A stretch of DNA of 64,000 bases from NCBI GenBank assembly GCA_020831625.1, contig JAFIGD010000013.1, positions 35,075-99,074 of the forward strand, read 5' to 3'. Shown here in pieces: positions 26,490 to 35,130 of this stretch. Made by a program: the position numbers and the translations under genes. Origin of the DNA: Verrucomicrobiota bacterium. GTDB lineage: Bacteria; Verrucomicrobiota; Kiritimatiellia; SS1-B-03-39; UBA6053. The notes beneath the pieces were generated by a model that saw only the letters and a list, made by a program, of their open reading frames with translations, was not told the DNA's origin and searched no databases. Numbering within the stretch: the stretch's first letter is position 1; the number at the start of each line of letters is the position of its first letter.

Positions 26490-28946
26490 ATGAAAGAAAA
26501 CATCATGAAAACACCACGGAAATCTTTTCGCAACCAACGAGCCCGCCAAACGGTTTCGGTACTGGCGGCCTTTGCCTTCTCCACTCTCCTGCACGCCTCC
26601 GACTGGGGATACCGGACGGCTCACAACTATGTGGTTCCGCAGGATGAAAACGTTGAACTGACCCCGCACGGGCACTTGGTCAGACCGCTCTGGTCGTATG
26701 AGATTCACACGGGTATGAACAGCTCCAGTTCCGGTCCCACCCTGCATATTCTTCAACAGGGCTTCGAACCCACCTACGGGGAAACCGCCGCCGCCGTGGT
26801 TGTGGAGGGCATCTACATTCTTTCCTGGTCCGAAGCCACGGGAGACGTGTCCGCCAGACAGGAATCCTTAACCGACCGATATCACGGCGGCGATGAGAGT
26901 TACGCGGCCCTAAAGGACACCTATTACCGTATCGACGCCAATTGGAACACCCTCGCCCTCAACGCGGACACCGGCGAAAAGCTTTGGCAGGTTTCGCAGC
27001 CCTCCGCTTCGATCAATTTCCAGAGCAGCAAACGCAGTCATAACGGCATTGACCCCGTGGCGGACAACGGACTTTATGTGACCCTCACGGTCACCGGGCG
27101 GGTCTTCGCGTATGAAATCGCAACCGGAGAACTCCGCTGGCAAACCACCATTCCTGAATGGCATGAGCGAGCCGAGGCTTTCAAGGCGGAGGCGTTGGAA
27201 AAGCGCAACCTTCCCATTGTTGATGACGGCCCCTTCGGCACCCTGCGGCCCGGCGCGGCCATGGTGGGGGACTCTGTGATTATCCCCGATCTTCGCGGTG
27301 GTCTGATCGCCTTGAACAGCAGCGACGGTTCCGAACTGTGGCGCATCGAGCAGTCGGTCATGAACCGGCAGGGCAATCCGCGCCGCTGGGCGCACGGGGG
27401 GAAAACCTATCTGATCACGCACGAAAACAGTGGAGACCGTGCCGTTTTTTTGATCGATCCCGATGACGGTTCCGTTCTGTGGCGTCATGAAACCGGACAC
27501 AATCCGGGCAAGCTGATTCTGGGGGACGATTTCGTGATGTTGAATCCGGAACGCGAGGATCCCGGTCTGCTGGCCGCCTACCGGATTTCATTGGAGGGGC
27601 TGGAGCGTCTTTGGCGCTTCCCCGACGAGCGGGAGGGCCGGGCCTATAAAAACCATGTTCATCTTGGCGGCAGCCGCGGGCCCGAGCGAAAAGGATTAAT
27701 TGAAAACGGGCGTTTATACATCGCCCTGGGTCATCCCGGCAAACGACCGGAAACACGGAAGCTGGGGGTCTTTGACATCGTAACCGGGGAAGAACTCTAC
27801 CGCAGTGACTACAACATCACCAACAGTGTCGCCGCACCGACCAGCTACAATGATAAAATCTACTGGCAAATCACCAACACCAGTGCGGAAAACGCCGGAT
27901 TATATATTTATCAAAAACATGAGGACGGTTCCCTCGAACGTACCGGCGAGGCGCGCTATCGTCCCCTCGGCTCCATGCTGACCACGGACTACTCGTATCC
28001 GACCGACCGCCCGTTCACGGCGGGTCGGACCTTTTTGCGGGGACGCACGAACATCGTGGCGCTTGATTTGACCGTGCCGCCGCCCGGTTCCGCGGATCTT
28101 CAACTGAAAAACGCCTGGGCCGGATTTCATCGGCCGGTGGAAGGGGTTCTAATTGGCAATGAAAGCCGTGAAATCACCTCCGGCCGCATCGAGGTTCCTC
28201 CGCGGGATGAGTTGGGCGTGGTCGGCACCACCGCCCGGCGCACCGATGTCTGGAGTCATATCGAGTTTGAGGAAGGCCTCAAACTCGGCGGAGCCTGGGA
28301 AACCGGCGCCGAGGTCCACATGAGTGTTTTCTCCTGGCCCGCACGGATTGTCATGGAGGAGGCCGAAGGCCGCGAATGGCGCGGGAAATGGACCCGCTCG
28401 TTCCCCGGGTGGGAGGAAACCCTGACCCGTGAAGGCTCCTTCCACGAAAGCAGTGAAGGCGGGTATCCCCGCCGGGGATGGCCCACCGGATGGCTCGAAC
28501 ATCAGCCGGTCACATTTTTCAGTGAACTTGAAGAGGGGCAGGAGCGGGTTTTTCTGCAAATCTTCGGGTCGCTTCCGCGTGAGGGGGGCGACTTTCAAAA
28601 CATGACGCTCTGCCTGGATCACGATGGCGAGAAGGTCGTCAGCGCCGTGGCCGGCGGCTTCCGCTACAACCAGTCCTATCATGAGGTCGACGCCTCCGGA
28701 CTGACCGTCACCGCCGGTGGGATCACCGGCACCGCCCGCATTATCCTCAACGGCGATCCGTGGATGCGGGATCCCGACTGGAAAAACGGCGGTTCGCTCA
28801 TGGGACTCCTGACCGTCGATGCGCGATTTGGCGAAGCGAATGGCGACGGAATTTATCCCGTATCCGGTGATTGGACCCTGGAATGGGGCATCGCCGGCGA
28901 ACAGACCGGAAAAATCCGGGCATCCCTTTCGCCACAGGTTGAATAA
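26490..28946 (+). CDS. Exported PQQ-like beta-propeller protein, copy 2
   Basis: 818 residues (alternative start at 26505, MKTPRK). Signal peptide VLAAFAFSTLLHA. Blade motifs are the same as copy 1 (ALNADTGEKLWQVSQP, AYEIATGELRWQTTIPE, ALNSSDGSELWRIEQS) and the same C-terminal unknown domain is present. Large blocks match copy 1 nearly residue for residue, while the segment around residues 300-420 differs more, so this is a tandem duplication with divergence. It is the last gene of the operon and converges with rdgB (6 nt between stops). Confidence 0.82.
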   Translation: MKENIMKTPRKSFRNQRARQTVSVLAAFAFSTLLHASDWGYRTAHNYVVPQDENVELTPHGHLVRPLWSYEIHTGMNSSSSGPTLHILQQGFEPTYGETAAAVVVEGIYILSWSEATGDVSARQESLTDRYHGGDESYAALKDTYYRIDANWNTLALNADTGEKLWQVSQPSASINFQSSKRSHNGIDPVADNGLYVTLTVTGRVFAYEIATGELRWQTTIPEWHERAEAFKAEALEKRNLPIVDDGPFGTLRPGAAMVGDSVIIPDLRGGLIALNSSDGSELWRIEQSVMNRQGNPRRWAHGGKTYLITHENSGDRAVFLIDPDDGSVLWRHETGHNPGKLILGDDFVMLNPEREDPGLLAAYRISLEGLERLWRFPDEREGRAYKNHVHLGGSRGPERKGLIENGRLYIALGHPGKRPETRKLGVFDIVTGEELYRSDYNITNSVAAPTSYNDKIYWQITNTSAENAGLYIYQKHEDGSLERTGEARYRPLGSMLTTDYSYPTDRPFTAGRTFLRGRTNIVALDLTVPPPGSADLQLKNAWAGFHRPVEGVLIGNESREITSGRIEVPPRDELGVVGTTARRTDVWSHIEFEEGLKLGGAWETGAEVHMSVFSWPARIVMEEAEGREWRGKWTRSFPGWEETLTREGSFHESSEGGYPRRGWPTGWLEHQPVTFFSELEEGQERVFLQIFGSLPREGGDFQNMTLCLDHDGEKVVSAVAGGFRYNQSYHEVDASGLTVTAGGITGTARIILNGDPWMRDPDWKNGGSLMGLLTVDARFGEANGDGIYPVSGDWTLEWGIAGEQTGKIRASLSPQVE

Positions 28947-28952
28947 TTCAAT

Positions 28953-29540
28953 TCAGGAACGGTGCAGGACTTCACGGGCCTTGGCGTTCGCGAGCAGCAG
29001 CTCCAACGCGCGGGCGCGGTGGGAGATGGCTTGTTTGACATCAGGACCGAGGGTGGCGAACGATGATTCGCGGCCCTGCGGTATAAAAAGCGGATCGTAG
29101 CCGAAGCCGGCGGAGCCTGAGGGGGTGAGTGCGATGCGGCCTTCGCATTCGCCCCGGAAGATCAGCGGGCGCTCTTTCGGATGGCACAGGGCGAGCACGC
29201 AGACGAAGCGGGCGGCGCGGTTTGCGGTTTGCTCGAGTTTTTGGAGCAGCAGGCGGTTATTGGCGGCATCATTCCCGTGCTCGCCGGCAAAGCGGGCGGA
29301 ATGCACGCCGGGCGCGCCGCCGAGCGCGTCCACCTCCAGCCCGGAATCGTCGGCCAGCGTCCAGTCCCCGGTTAGATCGGCCAGGGCCTGCGCTTTTTTT
29401 ACCGCGTTGGCCTCGAAGGTTTCGCCGTCCTCCACCACGTCCGGAGCGCCGGGGACATCCCGCAGGCTGCGGAGGGACGTGCCCAGAAGATCCTGAAATT
29501 CCTGAAGTTTGTGGAGGTTGTTGGTGGCGAGGGTGATCAT
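28953..29540 (-). CDS. rdgB: XTP/dITP (non-canonical purine NTP) pyrophosphatase
   Basis: 195 residues. ATNNLHKLQEF, ADDSGLEVDALGGAPGVHSARFAG, GYDPLFIPQG and SHRARAL are the Ham1/RdgB signatures. It hydrolyses dITP and XTP to monophosphates to keep deaminated purines out of DNA and RNA. It lies 3 nt after the truncated hemoglobin gene, so the two are co-transcribed. Confidence 0.95.
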   Translation of the reverse strand: MITLATNNLHKLQEFQDLLGTSLRSLRDVPGAPDVVEDGETFEANAVKKAQALADLTGDWTLADDSGLEVDALGGAPGVHSARFAGEHGNDAANNRLLLQKLEQTANRAARFVCVLALCHPKERPLIFRGECEGRIALTPSGSAGFGYDPLFIPQGRESSFATLGPDVKQAISHRARALELLLANAKAREVLHRS

Positions 29541-29543
29541 GGA

Positions 29544-29972
29544 TTATCCTTCTTTATTGACCATCCAGGCGCTGAAGGCCTCCAGCCAGGTCATGAGTTC
29601 GAGGGCTTGCGCGGGAGAAAGGCTGTGGGCGGTGCCGTCGCCCAGCGCCTCGCGGAAGCAGCGCAGCCATTCCCGGCGCGCGGCCTTATCGATGGGAAAG
29701 GGGAGGTGACGGGCCCTCATGCGGGGCGGGCCGTGTTTTTGGAGGTACAACGGCGGTCCGCCGAGAATGCCGATGAGAAATTCGGCCTGCCGTTCCGAAG
29801 CGGCGCGGAGTTCGTCCCCCTTTGGAAACATGTGCGCGATGCCGCTGTCGCCGAGGCGTTGATAGACCTCCCACGAGAGCCGAAACAGCGCCTCCGAACC
29901 CGTCACCCCGTAAAGAGAGGGGGCATTCACTTGCGGAGGGCCGGAAGGGGGCGTATAGACAGGGTGTTGCAT
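29544..29972 (-). CDS. Truncated (2/2) hemoglobin-like protein
   Basis: 142 residues. LYGVTGSEALFRLSWEVYQRL matches the A-B helices, FLIGILGGPPLYLQKHGPPRMRARHLPFPI carries the CD/E region and the proximal His (RARH), and WLRCFREAL matches the G helix. Such group II/III globins bind O2 or NO, or shuttle electrons. An unusually long Pro-rich N-terminus precedes the fold. It is divergent from the SDR epimerase gene and upstream of rdgB. Confidence 0.85.
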   Translation of the reverse strand: MQHPVYTPPSGPPQVNAPSLYGVTGSEALFRLSWEVYQRLGDSGIAHMFPKGDELRAASERQAEFLIGILGGPPLYLQKHGPPRMRARHLPFPIDKAARREWLRCFREALGDGTAHSLSPAQALELMTWLEAFSAWMVNKEG

Positions 29973-30006
29973 GGCTCACACTTACGACTTCAACCGAAAG
30001 CTTCAA

Positions 30007-30906
30007 ATGGAAAACGCGATTCTTCTCAGCGGTTCAAGCGGCCTGATCGGCCGGGAACTTTGTGCATCCCTGATGCGGGACAACCTCCCCGTGCATCAGT
30101 TGGTGCGTCATCCGGTGCATGCGGAGACCGACAATGTCTCCTGGGATGTGGACGCGGGCATTATTGAAGCGGAGAAATGTTCCGGCCACCGGGCGGTGGT
30201 TCACCTGGCCGGCGAGCCGATTGCCGCCCGGAAGTGGACATCCGAGCAGAAACAGCGCATTCGCGATTCGCGGGTGAACGGCACCCGGCTGCTGGCGGAG
30301 ACGCTGGCGAATGCGGAGGAAAAGCCAGGGGTGTTTGTGTGCGCCTCCGCGATCGGATTTTACGGCAGCCGGGGCAATGAGACGCTGACCGAGGATTCGG
30401 CTCCCGGAGAGGGGTTTCTTGCGGACGTGACCCGCGCCTGGGAGGCGGCGGCCGATCCGGCGCGGGAGGCGGGCATCCGGGTGGTGCACCTGCGGTTCGG
30501 CATTGTTCTGTCCCCGGACGGCGGCGCGCTGGCGAAAATGCTTCCCGTATTCAAGCTGGGCGGCGGCGGCCGGCTGGGGGACGGCAGCGCCTGGATGAGT
30601 TGGGTGGCGTTGCCGGATGTTGTTGGCGCGATCCGTCATGTGCTGAGTCATTCCGATGTGTCCGGACCTGTCAACATCACCGCCCCCGAACCGGTGACCA
30701 ATTACACCTTCACGAAAACCCTCGGCCACGTGTTGCGCCGGCCCACGGTGCTGCCGGTCCCTGAAATCGCGATTCAAACGATTTTCGGTGAAATGGGCGA
30801 GACGCTGCTGCTCAACAGCGCCAAGGCGTTGCCCAACTGTTTGGATGCGACCGGGTACACGTTTAAACACCCCCGCCTGGCCGATGCCCTGAAGGCAATC
30901 CTCTAA
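30007..30906 (+). CDS. SDR39U1 / YfcH-type NAD(P)-dependent epimerase-like protein (TIGR01777)
   Basis: 299 residues from the ATG at 30007; the frame opens at 29971 but those 12 residues are polar and atypical. The Rossmann loop is LLSGSSGLIGREL. Family signatures follow: VVHLAGEPIAARKWT, IRDSRVNGTRLL, SAIGFYGSRG, LRFGIVLSPDGGALAKMLP, GDGSAWMSWV and NITAPEPVTN. Members are atypical extended SDRs of unknown substrate, often linked to cell division or envelope defects. Monocistronic. Confidence 0.9.
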   Translation: MENAILLSGSSGLIGRELCASLMRDNLPVHQLVRHPVHAETDNVSWDVDAGIIEAEKCSGHRAVVHLAGEPIAARKWTSEQKQRIRDSRVNGTRLLAETLANAEEKPGVFVCASAIGFYGSRGNETLTEDSAPGEGFLADVTRAWEAAADPAREAGIRVVHLRFGIVLSPDGGALAKMLPVFKLGGGGRLGDGSAWMSWVALPDVVGAIRHVLSHSDVSGPVNITAPEPVTNYTFTKTLGHVLRRPTVLPVPEIAIQTIFGEMGETLLLNSAKALPNCLDATGYTFKHPRLADALKAIL

Positions 30907-30930
30907 GGGTTAAAAACCTGTGATTTTCAC

Positions 30931-30959
30931 TTGCCAGACCCCTCCCGATCCCCTATAAA
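30931..30959 (+). promoter_or_regulatory. Sigma70-like promoter of tRNA-Gly
   Basis: TTGCCA at 30931-30936, a 17-nt spacer, TATAAA at 30954-30959; the tRNA begins 12 nt later. Near-consensus spacing and boxes. Confidence 0.75.
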
Positions 30960-30971
30960 GTTCAACCTATC

Positions 30972-31045
30972 GCGGGTGTTGCTTAGTGGTAAAGCTCCAG
31001 CCTTCCAAGCTGGTCACGCGGGTTCGATTCCCGCCACCCGCTCCA
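30972..31045 (+). tRNA. tRNA-Gly (anticodon TCC)
   Basis: 74 nt including an encoded CCA. The 7-bp acceptor stem GCGGGTG/CACCCGC, D-arm (GCTTAGTGGTAAAGC), anticodon stem CCAGC/GCTGG with loop CTTCCAA, and T-arm (GCGGGTTCGATTCCCGC) all fold. It reads GGA and GGG glycine codons. No integrase or attachment repeat lies next to it. Confidence 0.96.
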
Positions 31046-31053
31046 TTTTTTCC

Positions 31054-31083
31054 AAGCCTCCAATGAATGTGGAGGCTTTTTTA
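31054..31083 (+). terminator. Rho-independent terminator after tRNA-Gly
   Basis: AAGCCTCCA at 31054-31062 pairs with TGGAGGCTT at 31070-31078 across a 7-nt loop, followed by TTTTT. It lies 9 nt past the tRNA CCA. Confidence 0.9.
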
Positions 31084-31143
31084 TTGGTTTCAGGACTTTG
31101 GAAAACATCGGAAGAAATTTTACGGGGATGCTGAATTTATTTT

Positions 31144-31173
31144 TTGACAGTTTTAATGTCGTTGAAATCATAA
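31144..31173 (+). promoter_or_regulatory. Possible promoter of ugpC
   Basis: TTGACA at 31144-31149, an 18-nt spacer and TCATAA at 31168-31173. Good -35, weak -10. The surrounding 140 nt are AT-rich, and an AAGGA site precedes the ATG at 31290. Confidence 0.4.
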
Positions 31174-31289
31174 GTTGTTGATTGAAATGTTTTTGCGTTT
31201 CTTGTTTTTGCAGGAGGTTTTGCTTGTTTTCGGTGGTGTTGCCGTGGTAAACAGGCGGGGCTTGTTTAATCTGTTTCAAGGAAATCATT

Positions 31290-32396
31290 ATGGCTGAAGT
31301 GACGCTCAAGAATGTGTTTAAAGTGTACCCGGGGGATGTGACGGCGGTGCGGGATGTGAATTTGGAAATTCACGATAAAGAATTTGTGGTGCTGGTGGGG
31401 CCTTCGGGCTGTGGAAAATCGACCACGCTGCGGATGATCGCGGGGCTGGAGGAGATTTCGAGCGGGACCATTGATATTGACGGCAAAATTGTGAACGATG
31501 TGCCGCCGAAAGACCGCGATATCGCCATGGTGTTCCAGAACTACGCGCTGTATCCGCACATGACGGTGTACAAAAACATGGCGTTCGGACTGAAACTGCG
31601 CGGCTTTCCGAAGGCGGAGATCGATCAGCGGGTGCGTCAGGCGGCTGAAATTCTGAACATCACCGAATATCTGGAGCGCAAGCCGAAGGCCCTGTCCGGC
31701 GGTCAGCGCCAGCGCGTGGCGGTGGGCCGCGCGATTGTGCGTCAGCCGAAGGCGTTTCTTTTTGACGAACCGTTGTCAAACCTGGACGCGAAAATGCGGG
31801 TGCAGATGCGCATGGAAATCAGCAAGCTGCATCATCAGTTGCAGTCGACGATGATTTACGTGACCCACGATCAGGTGGAGGCGATGACAATGGGCGACCG
31901 GATTGTGGTGATGAAAGACGGGGTGATCCAGCAGGTGGATGCGCCGCTGAAGATTTATGAGGCGCCCGCAAACCGCTTTGTGGCCAGCTTTATCGGCAGT
32001 CCGCCGATGAACTTCTTTGACGGAACGCTTTCGCAGAAGGCGGACGGTCTGTACTTCACCGAGGGTACGTTCTCGGTCAAAGTGGATGAACGTCAGGTGA
32101 AGACCTTGCTGGATGCGAAGCAGGAGAAGGTGGTTCTGGGGATTCGCCCGGAAAACATTCAGGATTCGGTCTTCGCGGTCAATCCGTCGCCGGACAGTCT
32201 GATCAAAGCGAAAGTGGAAGTGGTTGAACCCATGGGCGCGGAAGTGTTTCTCTACCTTTCGGTGGGACAGCATAACTTCATCGCCCGCGTGGACGGTCAT
32301 GAGAGCGCGCATGTGAATCAGGAAGTAACGATGGTGTTTGATATGGAGCGCGCGAGCTTCTTTGTGCCCGGTGAAGACGGGGTGCGAATCGTTTAA
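31290..32396 (+). CDS. ugpC: Carbohydrate ABC transporter ATPase (UgpC/MsmK/MalK type)
   Basis: 368 residues. Walker A GPSGCGKST, signature LSGGQRQRVAVGRAI, Walker B AFLFDEPLSNLD, switch His in VTHDQVEAMTMGDRI, and the C-terminal OB-fold regulatory domain (FIGSPPMNFF, VVLGIRPENI, VEPMGAEVFLY). This ATPase class drives sugar or glycerol-3-phosphate importers and is often shared among several permease sets. No permease or binding protein is encoded here, which suits such a shared role. The stop overlaps the next ATG (TAATG). Confidence 0.92.
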   Translation: MAEVTLKNVFKVYPGDVTAVRDVNLEIHDKEFVVLVGPSGCGKSTTLRMIAGLEEISSGTIDIDGKIVNDVPPKDRDIAMVFQNYALYPHMTVYKNMAFGLKLRGFPKAEIDQRVRQAAEILNITEYLERKPKALSGGQRQRVAVGRAIVRQPKAFLFDEPLSNLDAKMRVQMRMEISKLHHQLQSTMIYVTHDQVEAMTMGDRIVVMKDGVIQQVDAPLKIYEAPANRFVASFIGSPPMNFFDGTLSQKADGLYFTEGTFSVKVDERQVKTLLDAKQEKVVLGIRPENIQDSVFAVNPSPDSLIKAKVEVVEPMGAEVFLYLSVGQHNFIARVDGHESAHVNQEVTMVFDMERASFFVPGEDGVRIV

Positions 32397-33556
32397 TGCC
32401 CCGGCCCATGGCTGATTTGTTTTTCCTGGCTCAGACGAATGTGACGCCGCCCATACCTGTGGTATGGGCGGTTTTGCAGACTCTGGGGGTGATGCTGGCT
32501 GCGTTCGCGGTGTTGGCGCTGGTGATGAGTCATTTGCGGTATCAGAATGAACTCAAACGGGTGGAGGCTGAAAAGCGGCGGGGCATGTGTCTGGATGATT
32601 TGCGGCTTTGGATCCTGGAGCGGATTCGGAGCGCGCCGCAGTCGCTGGTGCTGTTCCGCTGTGCGGCGGATCACCGGGAGGCGGTGCATTCGGCGCTGCG
32701 GTCGGCGGTCCGGCGGGGGGATGAGCTGTTGGTTTGGCGGGATGAAGGGGTGTTGTTGGTGTTCGCGGGGGATGACGCACTGAACGCGGCGCGGGCGGGC
32801 GTGCGGCTGGGCGGTCTGTTGCCGGAGGACTGTCCGGTCGCGGTGACGGCGGCGGTATCGCCGAAACCGCCGCCGCTGAAGGGGTTGCTTGAGGTGGTGG
32901 ACCGGCTCATGGATGAGCTGCGGACGGGAACGGTGCCGGAATCGGGCCGGGCTTTGCCCGCGTGTCCGCATCCGGGCCCTCCGGTGATTCCCGAGCATGA
33001 AAAATCTTTGTTGGACGGGGTGACAGGGGTGTTGAGTTCGGAGCGGGTGCCGACGGCGGTTCAGAAGATTCTAGCCGCGCACCGCCGCCGGGAAACGCCG
33101 GTGTGTCTGTTGCTGTGCGAGGTGGATGACATGGAGACGTATTCGGAGTCGGGCACGTCGGGTTCGGTGAAAAACGGGGTGCTGAAGGCGGCGGCGGACG
33201 GGTTGATGCGGAATTGTCGGGAAACGGATTTGGTGGGGCGGGTGTCGGACGCGGGGTTTGTGCTGGTGCTTGCGGGGTCGGTGGCGGAGATTGAAGCGGT
33301 GGCGGGCCGGTTGTTGGAGTCGGCGCGGAACGAGTCGGTGGCACTGGACGGAAGCACCTATCGGTACACGCTTTCCGCCGGTCTGGCGGGGTATCCCGAC
33401 CATGGTGCGGGGCCGCAGCGGCTGTTCGCGGCTTGTCAGGAGGCGCTGGAACTGGCAAAAGACCGCGGTCGGGGGCAGGTGTTGGTGTATGATCCCGACG
33501 TGAAGGCTCCGGTGGCGCGTCCCCGTGAACCGGAGCGGGATCCGGAAGCGTTTTAA
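32396..33556 (+). CDS. Membrane protein with two degenerate GGDEF-like domains
   Basis: 386 residues (start 32396, or 32408). One membrane helix covers ~20-45 (VVWAVLQTLGVMLAAFAVLALVM). Residues ~80-165 resemble the second half of a GGDEF fold (RRGDELLVWRDEGVLLVFAGDDALNAARAGVRL). Residues ~205-375 form a fuller one (DGVTGVLSSERVPTAVQKIL ... VCLLLCEVDD ... GRVSDAGFVLVLAG ... LSAGLAGYPDHG ... AKDRGRGQVLVYD). The active-site loop GG[DE]EF is replaced by RRGDEL and VSDAGF, so neither should make c-di-GMP. A sensing or scaffold role is inferred. Overlaps the ugpC stop. Confidence 0.7.
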   Translation: MPRPMADLFFLAQTNVTPPIPVVWAVLQTLGVMLAAFAVLALVMSHLRYQNELKRVEAEKRRGMCLDDLRLWILERIRSAPQSLVLFRCAADHREAVHSALRSAVRRGDELLVWRDEGVLLVFAGDDALNAARAGVRLGGLLPEDCPVAVTAAVSPKPPPLKGLLEVVDRLMDELRTGTVPESGRALPACPHPGPPVIPEHEKSLLDGVTGVLSSERVPTAVQKILAAHRRRETPVCLLLCEVDDMETYSESGTSGSVKNGVLKAAADGLMRNCRETDLVGRVSDAGFVLVLAGSVAEIEAVAGRLLESARNESVALDGSTYRYTLSAGLAGYPDHGAGPQRLFAACQEALELAKDRGRGQVLVYDPDVKAPVARPREPERDPEAF

Positions 33557-33576
33557 TCCTGAAAGGAACTCGAAAA

Positions 33577-34308
33577 ATGTATCTCGGTGTGAATGTTGAT
33601 CATGTGGCCACAATTCGGCAGGCGCGGGGAACACCGTATCCGGACCCGGTGGACGCGGCGCGTCTGGCGGCGGAGGCGGGGGCGGCGGGGATCACCGTGC
33701 ATTTGCGGGAGGACCGGCGGCATATTCAGGACCGGGATGTGTGGGCGATGCGCCGGGAGCAGCCGCTGCCGCTGAATTTGGAAATGGGGAACACGGAGGA
33801 GATGGTGGCGGTCGCGCTGGCGGTGAAACCGGACGAGGTGTGTCTGGTGCCTGAGAAGCGTGCGGAGCTGACCACCGAGGGCGGCCTGGATGTGGCGGGG
33901 AATTACGCGGCGCTGGAAGCGTCCTGCGTCCGTTTCCGGGAGGCCGGGATCGCGGTGAGCTTGTTTGTGGATCCGGATCCGGTTCAGATTGAGGCGTCGA
34001 TCCGTTTGGGGGTGCCGATGGTGGAGCTGCACACGGGGGCGTTTTGTGAATGTGAGGGCGCTGAACGGCGGGCCTGTGTGGAGGCGCTGCATGCGGCGGC
34101 GGTTCAGGCGCATGCGGCGGGGATTCAGGTGAACGCGGGGCACGGGCTGACGGTGGAGAATTTGCCGGATCTGTTTCCGGTTCCGTATTTGCACACCTTG
34201 AATATCGGGCACAGCCTGGTGGCGCGGGCGGTGCTGATCGGGATGAAGGCGGCGGTGGCGGAAATGCTGGCGGCGATGAAGGGCTACACCGGCGGGATTA
34301 CTCGATAA
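33577..34308 (+). CDS. pdxJ: Pyridoxine 5'-phosphate synthase
   Basis: 243 residues, the family length. LGVNVDHVATIRQARGTPYPDPV, HLREDRRHIQDRDV, the catalytic Glu in NLEMGNTEEM, CLVPEKRAELTTEGGLDV and NIGHSLVARAVLIGM are all PdxJ signatures. It condenses 1-deoxy-xylulose 5-phosphate with 3-hydroxy-1-aminoacetone phosphate to give PNP. An AAGGA site precedes the ATG. It follows the GGDEF-like gene by 20 nt and converges with the lipoprotein gene, overlapping its end by 11 nt. Confidence 0.97.
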   Translation: MYLGVNVDHVATIRQARGTPYPDPVDAARLAAEAGAAGITVHLREDRRHIQDRDVWAMRREQPLPLNLEMGNTEEMVAVALAVKPDEVCLVPEKRAELTTEGGLDVAGNYAALEASCVRFREAGIAVSLFVDPDPVQIEASIRLGVPMVELHTGAFCECEGAERRACVEALHAAAVQAHAAGIQVNAGHGLTVENLPDLFPVPYLHTLNIGHSLVARAVLIGMKAAVAEMLAAMKGYTGGITR

Positions 34309-34618
34309 GGTCGTCGACGGCGGGGCGGCCCTCGAGGATATCAGCCACGTAGAAGGGAGGCCGGCTTTGGGAATGTACGAGGAGGCGGGCCACGGCGCGT
34401 CCGTCACGGAAAGCGAACACCTGTTGTTCCGGTCGGAAGCGGAAGCCGGATTCAAAGACCACAAAGTGCTGGTGGGGATCCACCTTGATCACGGTGCCGG
34501 AGGGGCGGATAAAGACATCGGGTTCAGAGTCCTTGGATCGAAAGATCGCGCAGGAGGAGACGAAGAGCGCACCCCACCCCATGAGGATCAGAAGGAGGAT
34601 CGGTCGTAAGGCGCGCAT
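34298..34618 (-). CDS. Small lipoprotein of unknown function
   Basis: 106 residues from the ATG at 34618; the longer frame to 34738 adds a Pro-rich stretch that overlaps the EF-hand gene. The signal peptide MRALRPILLLILMGWGALFVSSC ends in a lipobox Cys. The mature part (VIKVDPHQHFVVFESGFRFRPEQQVFAFRDGRAVARLLVHS) looks like a small beta-barrel of the kind seen in other PVC lipoproteins. It lies 16 nt after the EF-hand gene, so the two may be an operon. Confidence 0.7.
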   Translation of the reverse strand: MRALRPILLLILMGWGALFVSSCAIFRSKDSEPDVFIRPSGTVIKVDPHQHFVVFESGFRFRPEQQVFAFRDGRAVARLLVHSQSRPPFYVADILEGRPAVDDLIE

Positions 34619-34634
34619 GGGATTCGGAGATGGG

Positions 34635-35000
34635 TCAGCGACGGGGGGCGGGGCGGTTGCCCTGGCGTTCCTGTCGGAGGATTTGTTCGGCACGGGCGCG
34701 TTCCTCGGGACTGAGGACCCCGTCTCCGTTGGTGTCAAAGCGCTGGATCAGCGCGATTTCCCGCTTGCGCTCAAGAATCTGGTTGTTGGCCTGAATTTGG
34801 GCGATTCTGGCCTGACGGGTCTCCAGTTTTTCCTGCCGGAGGGTTTGAGCGGCCACCGCGCGCTCCTCCGGGCTGAGAACCCCGTCACCATCGGTGTCAA
34901 AGCGGGCGAGAAGCTGGGCTTCCCGCTCTTCAAGGGTGGGTTTTTCGGCGTGGAGGGGGAGGAAAAGAAGAATCGAAACGGCGAGGATCAGGTTTTTCAT
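34635..35000 (-). CDS. Secreted EF-hand calcium-binding protein
   Basis: 121 residues. Signal peptide MKNLILAVSILLFLPLHA. There are two canonical EF-hand loops, DTDGDGVLSPEE (~34-45) and DTNGDGVLSPEE (~88-99), each followed by Arg-rich helices and joined by a long Gln/Arg/Glu helix. The two halves are near-duplicates. Likely a periplasmic or surface calcium binder; the partner is unknown. The TSP3 protein at the window start is another Ca2+-loop protein, with no link implied. Confidence 0.8.
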   Translation of the reverse strand: MKNLILAVSILLFLPLHAEKPTLEEREAQLLARFDTDGDGVLSPEERAVAAQTLRQEKLETRQARIAQIQANNQILERKREIALIQRFDTNGDGVLSPEERARAEQILRQERQGNRPAPRR

Positions 35001-35059
35001 GGTCGGGAGGGGGCGAAGGTTTGTGGGTTGAATGCGGGGTGTACTTAAGCGGATTCAAC

Positions 35060-35083
35060 GCGGGAGCGCAATGGGAATCTTCA
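35060..35083. repeat. Left copy of 24-nt direct repeat flanking the ATPase island
   Basis: Begins GCGGGAGCGCAATGG and is identical over 24 nt to 39141-39164. With a 1-nt indel the match continues into CAGGA. The ATPase pair lies entirely between the copies. Confidence 0.9.
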
Positions 35084-35130
35084 CAGGACTTCCTTCATTT
35101 TTTTGACGGGATAACAGGATTATCCGGATA

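Noticed and set aside
30972..31045. tRNA-Gly considered as an integration site
   Set aside because: No integrase and no duplicated tRNA 3' end was seen downstream.
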